From Psychrobacter sp. (GTDB lineage: Bacteria > Pseudomonadota > Gammaproteobacteria > Pseudomonadales > Moraxellaceae), in the NCBI RefSeq assembly GCF_030454045.1, contig NZ_JAKDJE010000029.1, positions 1 through 34,562 of the forward strand: a stretch of DNA of 34,562 nt. The letters run 5' to 3'. The notes beneath the pieces were generated by a model. It was not told the origin of the DNA and did not search any database. It worked only from the letters and a program-made list of their open reading frames with translations. The translations under genes were made by a program, and so were the position numbers. Below, piece after piece: positions 24,272 to 33,789 of the stretch; the stretch's first letter is position 1, and each line of letters starts with the position of its first letter.

Positions 24272-24312
24272 TTGACACAGCTATATATTATGTAATGAAA
24301 TGTATATATAAT
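24272..24312 (+). promoter_or_regulatory. Candidate promoter region for the yqiJ-flotillin cluster
   Basis: A perfect TTGACA (24272-24277) sits immediately after the preceding stop. TGTAATGAA (24291-24299) is at 15-16 bp, and a perfect TATAAT (24307-24312) is too far from it. Either could supply a -10. Transcripts would have a leader of about 130-150 bases before the ATG at 24454. A short inverted repeat (ATCAAC at 24314, GTTGAT at 24333) lies just downstream. Confidence 0.3.
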
Positions 24313-24453
24313 CATCAACAAAGAAACATAAGTTGATTCTAAAAATATAAATATAACGGCATTAAGTCGAGCAAAAGTCATTCATGTCATACCAAATTAT
24401 GTAATTGGGTCATTAAGATACTAGATTAAGTAGGCAGAGGGAGAGGAGATGTC

Positions 24454-25122
24454 ATGCAAGAGGCTTTTTTAGTATTTATTACTAATATCAGTTTATATCC
24501 CACGATTGTTTTTACGGGGCTTGTGATGTTTGTGACCTTGTATTGGGTCGTCTCTTTGCTTGGTCTGGCAGATATGGATAGCGTCGATCTTGGGGATGTA
24601 GGCGGTGACGTAGGTGGTGAGGCAGATGTCTCAAACCTATCTTCAACGGGGTTTTTTACCGGTCTTATGCTCAAGTTTGGCCTTTATGGTGTTCCTCTTA
24701 TCATCATACTCAGTCTCATAAGCTTAATCGGTTGGCTACTAAGCTATCTATACACCAGCTTTTTGCACCAAAACGTTGACTCAGGCATTTTGTATTATGT
24801 ATTTGGTACAGGGGCACTGGTCTTTGTTTTGGTGATATCGATGTGGCTAACTGGTCTTATTATCTCGCCAATTCGTAAAAACATCGCCAAAATCCCTAAA
24901 CGCAATGCTTCTAGTAATATCGGCAAAATCGCTGTGGTGCGTACGCTGAGTGTGACTGACAAGTATGGAGAGGCAGTACTCAATGATGGCGGCGCAGGCT
25001 TGATACTCAAGATTCGCTCAGATATGAGTGACAATCAGCTAAAACAAGGCGATAAAGTCGTGTTGGTAGCGTATTTAGATGATGCTAACACTTACCGAGT
25101 CACGCCTGTTGAAGACAAATAA
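24454..25122 (+). CDS. yqiJ: YqiJ-like membrane OB-fold (NfeD-type) protein
   Basis: This is the membrane partner of YqiK-type flotillins. The 222-residue protein has a hydrophobic helix at about 13-36, an Asp/Gly-rich acidic segment (about 38-60), helices at about 76-100 and 116-137, and a C-terminal OB-fold-like domain (about 148-222; NIGKIAVVRTLSVTDKYGEA and QGDKVVLVAYLDD). NfeD/YqiJ OB domains are thought to contact SPFH proteins. GAGGAG lies 7 bp before the ATG. The flotillin gene follows 118 bp later on the same strand, the order seen in E. coli yqiJK. The Asp-rich loop after the first helix could bind cations or face the periplasm; this is inference. Confidence 0.9.
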   Translation: MQEAFLVFITNISLYPTIVFTGLVMFVTLYWVVSLLGLADMDSVDLGDVGGDVGGEADVSNLSSTGFFTGLMLKFGLYGVPLIIILSLISLIGWLLSYLYTSFLHQNVDSGILYYVFGTGALVFVLVISMWLTGLIISPIRKNIAKIPKRNASSNIGKIAVVRTLSVTDKYGEAVLNDGGAGLILKIRSDMSDNQLKQGDKVVLVAYLDDANTYRVTPVEDK

Positions 25123-25240
25123 TGCTCATCAAAGATATTGGTCAGTAAATGGTGGCTTAATAACAGATAAAAAATAAGCATTTAGTAAATAGAGCAAGGG
25201 TTTTAAATTCGCTTGGAATGTTTTAATTAAAGGAATGGAT

Positions 25241-27316
25241 ATGGACAAACTCATTATCGTCGGCGTGGTTGTGGTGCTGGCGTTTGTTTTTATGATGGTC
25301 GCACTTTTGATGCTCAAAGCCTTTTATGTGAAGGTTGAGCAAGGCAAAGCACTCATTATCAACGGGGTGAGTAAAATCGCCGTGCGCTTTGATGGCGGGT
25401 TTGTTTGGCCTGTAATCAACAAAAAAGAGCTGATGAAAATCTCGCTGATCACCTTAGAGGTGGACAGACGCGGCAAAGAAGGTCTGATTTGTGCGGATAA
25501 TATGCGTGCGGACATCACAGTCGCATTTTATCTACGGGTGAATGAAACCGAAGAAGATGTGCTCAAAGTCGCCAAATCCGTCGGCGTAGAGAGAGCGTCA
25601 GATAAAGTCGCGGTCAATGAGCTATTCAATGCTAAGTTTTCAGAAGCGCTAAAGACCGTCGGTAAGCAGATTGATTTTGTCAAACTGTTCGAAAACCGCA
25701 GTCAGTTCCGTGACAGTATCGTCCAAGAAATCGGTAACGATCTGAACGGTTATGTCCTAGAAGATGTGGCGATTGACTACCTAGAGCAAACGCCAAAAGT
25801 ATCGTTAGACTCAAGTAATATCCTAGATGCTGAGGGTATCAAAAAGATCACTCAGCTAACGGCGTTTCAAAACGTCATTACCAATGAGCTTGAGCGTGAC
25901 GAAGAGCTGGCGGTTAAGAAAAAGAACGTCGAAACCCGAGAGGCAATGCTGGAGCTGGAGCGTCAACAAGCCGATGCTGAAGCCAAGCAAAAGCGTGAAA
26001 TTTCGTCAGTCATCGCTCGTGAAACCGCTGAAACTCGCAAGATCGAAGAAGAAGAGCGCAAAAAGTCAGAAACCGCCATCATCATGGTAGAGCAAGATTT
26101 GGCGATTCAGCGTGAGAACCAACAACGTGAAATCGAAGTGGCGGGTCAGAACCGCTTACGTGCTGTGGTCATTGAAGAAGAAAAAGTCACGCGTGCTCGC
26201 GATCTAGAAATCGTCTCGCGTGAGCGTGAAGTTGACTTGCAGCGTATCGAAGCCGAGCGCGCGATTGAGCTTGAGAAAAAAGAAATCGCCAACGTCATTC
26301 GTGAACGTATCGCGGTCGACAAAACTGTGGCGCAAGAAGAAGAGCGTATCAAAGAGGTTCGCGAAGTCAGCGAAGCGGAGCGCTCTAAGCAAACGCGCGT
26401 ACTGGCTGCCGAAGCAGATGCTGAAGAACTCAAAGTGCGTCAGGTGAAAAAAGCCGAAGCCGAAGAGTTATCCGCCAAGCATAAAGCTGTCGAAATCACC
26501 ACGCTGGCTAATGCCAATCTGGAAGCCTCTGCTAAAGATGCCGAAGCCAAAATCAAAATGGCAGAAGGTATCAAAGCAGAAGAGTCAGCGCATGGCTTTG
26601 CTGAAGCGGCGATTCAAGAAGCCAAATCAGTATCGCTTGAAAAAGAAGGCATTGCGAGAGCGAATGTCATCAAGGCAACTGGACAGGCTCAGGCTCAAAC
26701 AGACCGTGAAAAAGGGATGGCTGAAGCTGAGGTTATCGCGGCTCGCGGTGCGTCTAAAGCAAAAGCCGAGCGTGACATCGGTATGGTCGATGCAGAGATT
26801 GTTGCCGCTCGCGGTGAATCTAATGCCAAAGCCGAGCGTGATGTCGGTATGGCCAATGCTGAAGTTATCGCCGCTCGCGGTGAATCAAACGCTAAGGCAG
26901 AGCGTGACGTTGGACTGGCAAAAGCCGAAGTCACTCGTGCGCACTTCCAAGCCGAAGCAGACGGTCTGGTCGAGAAGTTCAATGCCATGGGTAGCATGAG
27001 CAAAGAGGCACGTGAGCACGAAGAGTTCCGCATGGGGCTTGAGACCGCGCTACAAGAAGCGATGGCATCTATTGATGCAGGTAAAGAGATTGCCAAAGAA
27101 AACGCCGAAGTCTTGGCAGTGGCGTTACAAAAAGCCAAAATCGATATCGTCGGCGGTGAAGCGCACTTCTTTGATAACTTTGCCAAATCACTATCGATCG
27201 GTAAAGCCATTGATGGCCTAGCGGGCAAGTCAGACACGTTAAGCGGTATCATCAATGGGGTCATGGCAAACCAAGCCATGAAAGCGAACCAGTCAAATGA
27301 TGACAGAACCGCTTAA
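25241..27316 (+). CDS. yqiK: Flotillin family protein (YqiK-type, SPFH/band 7)
   Basis: Flotillins oligomerise on membranes and organise ordered microdomains. The 691-residue product has an N-terminal membrane helix (about 5-28) and then an SPFH domain (about 29-200; VEQGKALIINGVSKIAVRF, then CADNMRADITVAFYLRV). A very long Glu/Ala/Lys/Arg-rich coiled coil covers about 205-600, and a flotillin-type C-terminus follows. It is clearly longer than E. coli YqiK (about 553). Part of the excess is a 22-residue repeat present three times plus a partial fourth (nt 26714-26941). ATG 25241 is preferred over ATG 25235 because AAAGGA (25229-25234) touches the earlier ATG but is 6 bp from the later one. 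Its partner yqiJ is upstream; the DUF3686 ATPase gene is downstream after a hairpin-rich spacer. Confidence 0.94.
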   Translation: MDKLIIVGVVVVLAFVFMMVALLMLKAFYVKVEQGKALIINGVSKIAVRFDGGFVWPVINKKELMKISLITLEVDRRGKEGLICADNMRADITVAFYLRVNETEEDVLKVAKSVGVERASDKVAVNELFNAKFSEALKTVGKQIDFVKLFENRSQFRDSIVQEIGNDLNGYVLEDVAIDYLEQTPKVSLDSSNILDAEGIKKITQLTAFQNVITNELERDEELAVKKKNVETREAMLELERQQADAEAKQKREISSVIARETAETRKIEEEERKKSETAIIMVEQDLAIQRENQQREIEVAGQNRLRAVVIEEEKVTRARDLEIVSREREVDLQRIEAERAIELEKKEIANVIRERIAVDKTVAQEEERIKEVREVSEAERSKQTRVLAAEADAEELKVRQVKKAEAEELSAKHKAVEITTLANANLEASAKDAEAKIKMAEGIKAEESAHGFAEAAIQEAKSVSLEKEGIARANVIKATGQAQAQTDREKGMAEAEVIAARGASKAKAERDIGMVDAEIVAARGESNAKAERDVGMANAEVIAARGESNAKAERDVGLAKAEVTRAHFQAEADGLVEKFNAMGSMSKEAREHEEFRMGLETALQEAMASIDAGKEIAKENAEVLAVALQKAKIDIVGGEAHFFDNFAKSLSIGKAIDGLAGKSDTLSGIINGVMANQAMKANQSNDDRTA
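26714..26941 (+). repeat. 66-bp (22-residue) tandem repeat in the flotillin coiled coil
   Basis: Units begin at 26714, 26780 and 26846, each of the type GMxxAE(V/I)xAARGxSxAKAERD, with a partial fourth from 26912 (GLAKAEVTRA). The second and third units are nearly the same in protein sequence. The period of 22 residues is two 11-residue (hendecad) steps, which would keep a coiled-coil register. Confidence 0.85.
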
Positions 27317-27351
27317 ATGATATTCGACTGGTATAAATATCAGTATTTATA

Positions 27352-27509
27352 AGCACGCTGCATTTATAAGCAAGCTATCATCTAGATAGCAGCGTGCTAT
27401 GACCCATTCGCGCTAAGCGTTTTAAAGCGCGATAGCCAACTCATTATTTATGATGAGTTGGCTAATCTAAAAAATCAGTAGAAGTGATGCGATTTTTTAG
27501 ATTAGCCAA
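27352..27509 (+). promoter_or_regulatory. Hairpin-rich leader before the giant ATPase gene
   Basis: Four inverted repeats follow one another. Hairpin A is AGCACGCTGC (27352) with GCAGCGTGCT (27389-27398), with a smaller GCTATC/GATAGC stem inside. Hairpin B is CGCGCT (27409) with AGCGCG (27426). Hairpin C is TAGCCAACTCAT (27433-27444) with ATGAGTTGGCTA (27453-27464). Hairpin D is TTGGCTAATCTAAAAAATC (27458-27476) with its perfect complement at 27491-27509. C and D share 27458-27464, so both cannot form at once. None is followed by a U run on the plus strand. This could be an attenuator, an RNA-processing site or a protein-binding region. It covers much of the 251-bp gap between flotillin and ATPase. 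Confidence 0.65.
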
Positions 27510-27567
27510 GTGCTTCTTTACCTTCAATGATTCCTTATTGCCAAAATATAAAAATGGACGAGCAACG

Positions 27568-30500
27568 ATGGCGGACACGCAAAACCAAACCAATTCAGAT
27601 AGTAAAAGCGATCCTAACACGAACCAAGCAACTCAAACCGATCAGGCAGTGGCCTCCGGTAATGCTTATGAGCTCATCAAAAAACGCCTAACAGAGCAGA
27701 GCAGTCGTCTAGAGCAACTGACCGCCAAACTAAATGCTGCACGCCTGACGGAATTTGGCAGTACTCAAATGCAGGTGATTGCCCGCACGCGTATCCGTAC
27801 CGAACATAACTGTGTGGCGCAGGATATGGTACAAGTTGGCGACTATCTGCTGTTTGGCTACAATGTGTTTATGGGGCTAAAACGCGCCAGCAATGTTAAG
27901 GATGTACTGTCGCTATATCGCTTGATAGATCCTGCTGATACAGGCGACAGCGATGAGAGTCAGCAGAGCAATGTTGGTGGTGATAGTGCGGAGCAAGAGT
28001 ATCAGCTTGAAGAGGTCGATTTAAAAGGAACGTTTTTAGATCAAGATGCCTTTGTACAAGACTTCAATGAGCTCTATCGCTATTACAAGCAAACACGCCT
28101 GATTCAACTAACCGTTAAAGACAGCAAGCTGCTATTAGCCTTTCAGATCGGTGAGCGTATCACCGATATTCGGGTGTTTCGTTTTGCGTTAGATTTTAGC
28201 CAAGGTACACCAGAGGCTGCCCAAGTCGCCTACGTGGACAATCGCGGCGAGCGTGACATCGAGTTGCCACCTGCCTATGATTTTGATTGGATTGAGACCA
28301 CGCGAGAGCAGATGGTCAATGGTAAGTATCCGCACATGAATATCTTAGATACGATATTTGTGGAAACCGTCGGCGGAGATCTGACTATTAAAATTGAGGA
28401 CAATACGCAGTCAGGGAATGGCATCTATAGCGAGCCTGTCAATGATCGTACCCAATCGCTGACCGATGCTGAAATTGCCTATGCCAAAGTCGGTAGCTTA
28501 ATCCTCCTCAAAATATTACCGTACCGCGAGGACAGTTATCGTTACTTTGTTTATAACACCTTGACCGAAGCGGTGCTGCGTTTGGATGCGATTGGCCAGT
28601 CCTGCGTACAGTTGCCCGAAGATCACGGCATTATATTTCCGGGTGGGTATTATCTACAGACGGGCGAGTATAAGCTGTTCGATGCCAATAGTGTCGGTGC
28701 CAAAAACCTAAAGTTTAAGCGCAAGATTATCTCGACAAATGGTGAAGACGTTCTCTTCTTATTTTATGACAGAGAGTTGGGCATCACGGGGCTGTTTCCT
28801 TATAACCTGATCAAAAAACAATTGGCAAACCCGATTTATTGTAATGGTATGGCCTTGGCAGACAATGGTCGCTTGGTGCTGTTTAGCGACCAAAGCGAGC
28901 CGTCGCGCATTCATCCGATGCAGATATGGCACACCCCTTACGCCTCGCCTGAGTATGTGAGCGAATTGCCTGAAAGCACGAGCTTCTATGGCAAAATCGG
29001 TAACAAAGAGCTAGTGCGCGGTATCTCTGATCTTTATAGCATTACGCGTCTTATCGACAACCAAAGCGTGTCGCAAAAACTCTATGAAGAGCTATCGGAC
29101 AATACCAGTCGCCTCTTTGATAGCTACTACTGGCTGTCTGAGCCTGAGCTGACCGATATCGCCAGTAGTATTAAAGAAGTGACGGCGACCGCTGAGCTGG
29201 TCATTGATGAGTTTGCCAAAGTACAAAGTATCCAAAAGCAAACCCAAAACGCGCTTGCCGATGCCGAATCTCAGCAAAATGAGATTTTGCGGCTGATACG
29301 GGTCACGACGTTTGAGTCTGCCAGTGACTATGTCGATCAGCTGTCGGCATTAAGACGACAAAAAGGTCGTTTGGTTAGCCTAGAGGATTTGCGTTATTTA
29401 GACAGCGATAAATTAGAAGCGTTACAAGCGCAGCTAGAAGAAGCAGAAAGCGATCTTGCCGAAAAAACCGTACTGTTTTTAAGCGGTGATAAATCGCTAT
29501 CAAGCTACGAAGGGATATTGGTCGATGTCAGTGAGCGCTTAAACACGGCGGAGACCAATGCTGAATTAAAGCCAGTGCTGGATAAAATTGACGATACGGC
29601 GCAAGGGTTAGATTTATTGACCGAGCTGCTCGGTACGTTGGATGTTGCTGACGCCACGGTACGCACCCAAATCATCGATGACATCTCGACTATTTATGCC
29701 AGCCTTAATCAGAGCAAAGCCAAGCTCAATCACAAACGCAAAAACTTAGGATCGGCTGAAGCGCTCGCGCAATTTGGCGCGCAGTTTAAGCTGTTTGGTC
29801 AATCGATTGCCAATGCCTTATCCATTGCTAATACGCCTGAGAAATCAGATGAGCAAATGGCAAAGCTACTAGTGCAATTAGAGGAATTAGAAAGCCAGTT
29901 CGCGGATCCTGAGACCAATAGCGGCGATCAATTTTTAGCCGATATCATCAGTAAACGCGAAGAGATTTACGAAACCTTTGAAAATCATAAGCAGCAACTG
30001 CTCGATGCCCGCAATCGCAAAGCGCAAAACCTAGGCGATGGCGCGCTGCGGATGCTTGAGAGTATTAAAAAGCGCACGCAAAGCACAGGCGTGACGGGCT
30101 TTACCGAGGAAGAAGCGCTCAATACGTACTTTGCGTCAGATGGTCTGGTGCAAAAAGTCCGCAACATCGCAAAAGAGCTACAAGCGATGGGCTTTAGCGT
30201 CAAAGCCGATGACATTGATGCGCGCCTAAAAGCCATTCAAATCGAAAGCTATAAGAGTCTAAAAGACAAATCGGACTTATTCGAAGATGGCGGTCAGATC
30301 ATCAAGCTTGGCAAGCATCGCTTTTCAGTCAATACGCAGCCATTAGACTTAACTTTACTCAGTCGTCAGCAGTCAGATGGCACGCGTGTGCTCAATTTGC
30401 ATCTGACGGGCACTGACTATTACGAAGCGCTCAATAATACTGAGATAAATGCCTTGCGCCCGTATTGGGAGATGAATATTGCCTCCGAGTCCGACAAGGT

Positions 30501-33500
30501 ATACCGCGCCGAGTACTTGGCCTATAGCATCATCGAGAGTGCAAAAAATAGTCAAGACGGTCTGACCGAAACGCGTCTCTACCAAGCATACGACGAAACC
30601 GTCATTACTTTGGACGTCAATGGTGATATCGATAATGACAGTCCGCTAGCAAAATTGGTCAAAGCCTACGCAACCCCGCGCTATCAGCTTGGGTTTGACA
30701 AAGGCATTCATGACCATGATGCTACGCTACTATTGATGCAAATACTGCCGACATTACGTGAGGCCGGGTTACTGATTTATACCCCGCAAGTCCGCGCATT
30801 GGCGCAATTATTCTATTGGCAGTTAAACATCGTGCAAGCGCTGGGTTTAGACAACTTACGTCAATTTGGCTATGACAATTGGCTGGATGAATCAGTGTTG
30901 ACCCGCGCAAATAACTGGACGGATAGAGCGGCTACCGCTGAGCAGTTACGCCGTGCCCTTGGTAGTGATACTGCCAAATCCTTACTGGTCGAGGATATGA
31001 GCCAAGTGATGCAGCGTTTTGTCGCGGCCTATCGTGACGAACGTATTGGCAGTAATAATGATGCTAAGCAGCCGTCAGATGCCGCATTGGAGTCAGAGTC
31101 AGATTCAACGACCAGCGATGTTCATAACACCAATATTTTTAAGCCCAGCTATGTGCAGCTGGCGAGTGAGTATTTGGTCAATGTTATGGGACAGTCAGCA
31201 GAACCAAATACCGCCGCAACTAACACAATAAACTGGCAAACCAGTAGGCAGGCCGAGCAGTTGTGCGAGCAGCTGAGCCAAACACTGAGTAGCTCATCCG
31301 TCAGCCCGCAAAATAATGCCAGTTTTGCGCAGCTACAGTCCTCAATCGGTAAGCTCGGCTTCCAACCCAAATCAGCCTACGAGCTATTAGCCACATGGTT
31401 TCATGCACTGCTTGATAAGACTTACAGTAATAGTGAGTCGGCTAACGTAGCAGATGATGATTTGGGTGAGGCAGGTGAGGCGCTCAGTGAAGCGCAGCTG
31501 GCTGAACGTCAAGAAAAAGAGGCGCTACGTCAGCAGCAGTTAGAGAGTGGTCGTCATTATGTGCCCGAAGCGATTGCTGTACTACTCACTCAACTGAACG
31601 ATGCGCAGCGTGAAGCCTTAGTGCAGCGTCTGATTGATTCGGGCGCGAGTTTTGATAAAGGCGGCGCGCATAAAGGCACAGCTAATGCCGCTTCCACCTT
31701 GTCGTTCTCCTCACCTTCAGCGTCATCATCAACGTCACTGACCAGTATCAATAACCCGCTCAATCAAGTGCAAAGCTTTGCGCGTCATACAGGTAAGGTG
31801 TCGCTTGAAATACAAGTTAATGGTTTATTGGGTGAGCATACACGTATTTATCAGCAGAGCCTAACCTTTGCCGTTGACGACTTTCTAAATCGTTTGCATC
31901 ACCATGACACCCAAGTGATCCCTGCTTATAAACGCTATCTGGCGATGCGCTCAGAGATATTACATGAGTCAAAAGAAATCTTGCGACTGGACGAATTTAT
32001 GCCTCGTCCCTTGTCCTCATTTGTGCGTAACCGCCTGATTAATGAGAGCTACTTACCACTTATCGGCGATAACCTTGCCAAGCAAATGGGTACGGTCGGC
32101 GAGGATAAGCGGACCGACCTGATGGGTATCCTCATGATGATATCACCGCCAGGGTATGGCAAAACCACCTTGATGGAGTACGTGGCAAATCGCCTTGGCC
32201 TGATCTTTATGAAGATTAACTGTCCGTCACTCGGTCATGATGTCACCTCATTAGATCCCGAAAAAGCCCCTAATGCCACGGCAAGGGAAGAGCTAAATAA
32301 AATCAACTTAGCCTTTGAGATGGGCAATAACGTCATGCTATATCTCGATGATATTCAGCATACCCATGCGGAGTTTTTGCAGAAGTTTATCTCACTCGGC
32401 GATGGCACGCGCCGTATTGATGGCGTCTGGCAAGGCAAGACCAAAACCTATGACATGCGCGGCAAAAAGTTCTGTGTGGTCATGGCGGGTAACCCCTATA
32501 CCGAGAGCGGTGAAGCCTTTAAAGTGCCTGATATGCTCGCCAACCGTGCCGATATTTACAACTTAGGCGATATCATGAGCGGTATGGAAGACATCTTTGC
32601 CCTCAGTTATATCGAAAACGCACTCACTTCTAATAGTGTCCTCGCACCATTGGCAAACCGCGACTTAAGCGATGTACATCGCCTGATTAAAATGGCGAAA
32701 ACGGACAATGCCAACCTCGTCCAAGCGCAAAGCAGCGATCTAACCTATCCATATAGCACCTCAGAGATCAACGAGATTATCGCGATCTTGCGTCATATGT
32801 TTAGGGTGCAAGCAGTCATTCTGGACGTCAACCAAGCTTATATTGCCTCCGCCTCGCAAGATGATAAATATCGTATTGAGCCGATATTTAAGCTACAAGG
32901 CAGTTATCGTAATATGAATAAAATGACCGAAAAGCTGTCAGCGGTCATGAATGAGAATGAGCTAAACCAGCTGATAGACGATCACTATCTGGGCGAGTCG
33001 CAGCTATTGACCCAAGGTGCAGAGAGTAACTTGCTCAAGCTTGGCGAGATGCGCGGCACCTTAACCGATGCAGAAAAAGAGCGCTGGGCGCAAATCAAAG
33101 CGGACTTCTTACGCAACAAAGCCATGGGCGGGGAAGACGGTGATACAGGCGCGCGAATCGTCGCGCAGTTGGTCGACTTGGCGAGTGGCTTCAATGCCAT
33201 CAGTCGTCAGTTTGAGACGTACTTAACCAAAAATGATCCAGAGCAAATCGCGCGCTTACGAGAAGCAGAGCGTCAGGCCCAGTTAGAAACTCAGATGGAG
33301 GCGCAGCTCGCCTCACAAAAAATCCTCGCCGATAGTGTGATCAATAACGCCAAAGTCGTCAGCGATAGTATCGATAATGGCTTTGAGAAAAGCGTGAGCC
33401 AATTGCTACAAATATACAAGCATGACCACAAAGCAGAAGGCGAGTACCTCAAGCAAAACCAAGACGCGCAAAAAGCGCTGATGGAACAGCTGGTCGATGC

Positions 33501-33774
33501 CGTGGAGCAACTGGCACACAATATGGCAGATAGCTTGTCTCGTAGCTTAGCCGAAAGCCTGATTAAAAATGATGACAGTAAAACCGTAGAGAACGATGCG
33601 CCTGATATTCATGAGCAGACCACACTGATGGCCAATGCGCTCAAGCAGGCGCTGGCACCACTGACGATGCGCATGGATGAGAAGCTAGCGATTGATAGCA
33701 GTACTGATCAATCTGGTAAGCTGATCGTCAACAGTCTCAATCGCCTCAATAAAATATTTGACGATTATGAGTAA
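27568..33774 (+). CDS. Giant coiled-coil AAA+ ATPase, DUF3686 'DNA repair ATPase' type
   Basis: The 2068-residue cytosolic protein starts with a short polar leader. A coiled coil (about 35-65) and a beta-rich region of DUF3686 type (about 70-470; RIRTEHNCVAQDMVQVGDYL and YLLFGYNVFMGLK) follow. Long coiled-coil stretches lie at about 495-830, and then come mixed domains. The AAA+ module has Walker A SPPGYGKTT (K1532), Walker B MLYLDDIQH (D1594, D1595), sensor 1 MAGNPYTESG (N1642) and a candidate arginine finger in ANRADIYNL. A C-terminal coiled coil ends the protein. 'DNA repair ATPase' is a database-style name and I know of no proof. ATG 27568 is chosen because family proteins begin near MAD/MAE. 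GTG 27484 and ATG 27487 are open upstream but lie in hairpin D. Confidence 0.9.
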   Translation: MADTQNQTNSDSKSDPNTNQATQTDQAVASGNAYELIKKRLTEQSSRLEQLTAKLNAARLTEFGSTQMQVIARTRIRTEHNCVAQDMVQVGDYLLFGYNVFMGLKRASNVKDVLSLYRLIDPADTGDSDESQQSNVGGDSAEQEYQLEEVDLKGTFLDQDAFVQDFNELYRYYKQTRLIQLTVKDSKLLLAFQIGERITDIRVFRFALDFSQGTPEAAQVAYVDNRGERDIELPPAYDFDWIETTREQMVNGKYPHMNILDTIFVETVGGDLTIKIEDNTQSGNGIYSEPVNDRTQSLTDAEIAYAKVGSLILLKILPYREDSYRYFVYNTLTEAVLRLDAIGQSCVQLPEDHGIIFPGGYYLQTGEYKLFDANSVGAKNLKFKRKIISTNGEDVLFLFYDRELGITGLFPYNLIKKQLANPIYCNGMALADNGRLVLFSDQSEPSRIHPMQIWHTPYASPEYVSELPESTSFYGKIGNKELVRGISDLYSITRLIDNQSVSQKLYEELSDNTSRLFDSYYWLSEPELTDIASSIKEVTATAELVIDEFAKVQSIQKQTQNALADAESQQNEILRLIRVTTFESASDYVDQLSALRRQKGRLVSLEDLRYLDSDKLEALQAQLEEAESDLAEKTVLFLSGDKSLSSYEGILVDVSERLNTAETNAELKPVLDKIDDTAQGLDLLTELLGTLDVADATVRTQIIDDISTIYASLNQSKAKLNHKRKNLGSAEALAQFGAQFKLFGQSIANALSIANTPEKSDEQMAKLLVQLEELESQFADPETNSGDQFLADIISKREEIYETFENHKQQLLDARNRKAQNLGDGALRMLESIKKRTQSTGVTGFTEEEALNTYFASDGLVQKVRNIAKELQAMGFSVKADDIDARLKAIQIESYKSLKDKSDLFEDGGQIIKLGKHRFSVNTQPLDLTLLSRQQSDGTRVLNLHLTGTDYYEALNNTEINALRPYWEMNIASESDKVYRAEYLAYSIIESAKNSQDGLTETRLYQAYDETVITLDVNGDIDNDSPLAKLVKAYATPRYQLGFDKGIHDHDATLLLMQILPTLREAGLLIYTPQVRALAQLFYWQLNIVQALGLDNLRQFGYDNWLDESVLTRANNWTDRAATAEQLRRALGSDTAKSLLVEDMSQVMQRFVAAYRDERIGSNNDAKQPSDAALESESDSTTSDVHNTNIFKPSYVQLASEYLVNVMGQSAEPNTAATNTINWQTSRQAEQLCEQLSQTLSSSSVSPQNNASFAQLQSSIGKLGFQPKSAYELLATWFHALLDKTYSNSESANVADDDLGEAGEALSEAQLAERQEKEALRQQQLESGRHYVPEAIAVLLTQLNDAQREALVQRLIDSGASFDKGGAHKGTANAASTLSFSSPSASSSTSLTSINNPLNQVQSFARHTGKVSLEIQVNGLLGEHTRIYQQSLTFAVDDFLNRLHHHDTQVIPAYKRYLAMRSEILHESKEILRLDEFMPRPLSSFVRNRLINESYLPLIGDNLAKQMGTVGEDKRTDLMGILMMISPPGYGKTTLMEYVANRLGLIFMKINCPSLGHDVTSLDPEKAPNATAREELNKINLAFEMGNNVMLYLDDIQHTHAEFLQKFISLGDGTRRIDGVWQGKTKTYDMRGKKFCVVMAGNPYTESGEAFKVPDMLANRADIYNLGDIMSGMEDIFALSYIENALTSNSVLAPLANRDLSDVHRLIKMAKTDNANLVQAQSSDLTYPYSTSEINEIIAILRHMFRVQAVILDVNQAYIASASQDDKYRIEPIFKLQGSYRNMNKMTEKLSAVMNENELNQLIDDHYLGESQLLTQGAESNLLKLGEMRGTLTDAEKERWAQIKADFLRNKAMGGEDGDTGARIVAQLVDLASGFNAISRQFETYLTKNDPEQIARLREAERQAQLETQMEAQLASQKILADSVINNAKVVSDSIDNGFEKSVSQLLQIYKHDHKAEGEYLKQNQDAQKALMEQLVDAVEQLAHNMADSLSRSLAESLIKNDDSKTVENDAPDIHEQTTLMANALKQALAPLTMRMDEKLAIDSSTDQSGKLIVNSLNRLNKIFDDYE

Positions 33775-33789
33775 TCGGTAAGGGTCATC

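Noticed and set aside
26714..26941. Regular 66-bp repeat as a possible CRISPR-like array
   Set aside because: The units are contiguous, in frame, and encode a coiled-coil repeat; there are no spacers.
26695..27279. 194-codon open frame antisense to the flotillin coiled coil
   Set aside because: Its Ser/Ala-rich sequence is the reverse reading of Glu/Ala/Lys/Arg-rich repeats; there is no start signal.
27484..27567. 28-codon N-terminal extension of the ATPase
   Set aside because: It lies largely in hairpin D, has no good ribosome binding site, and is unlike the family N-terminus. Kept as an alternative in the gene entry.
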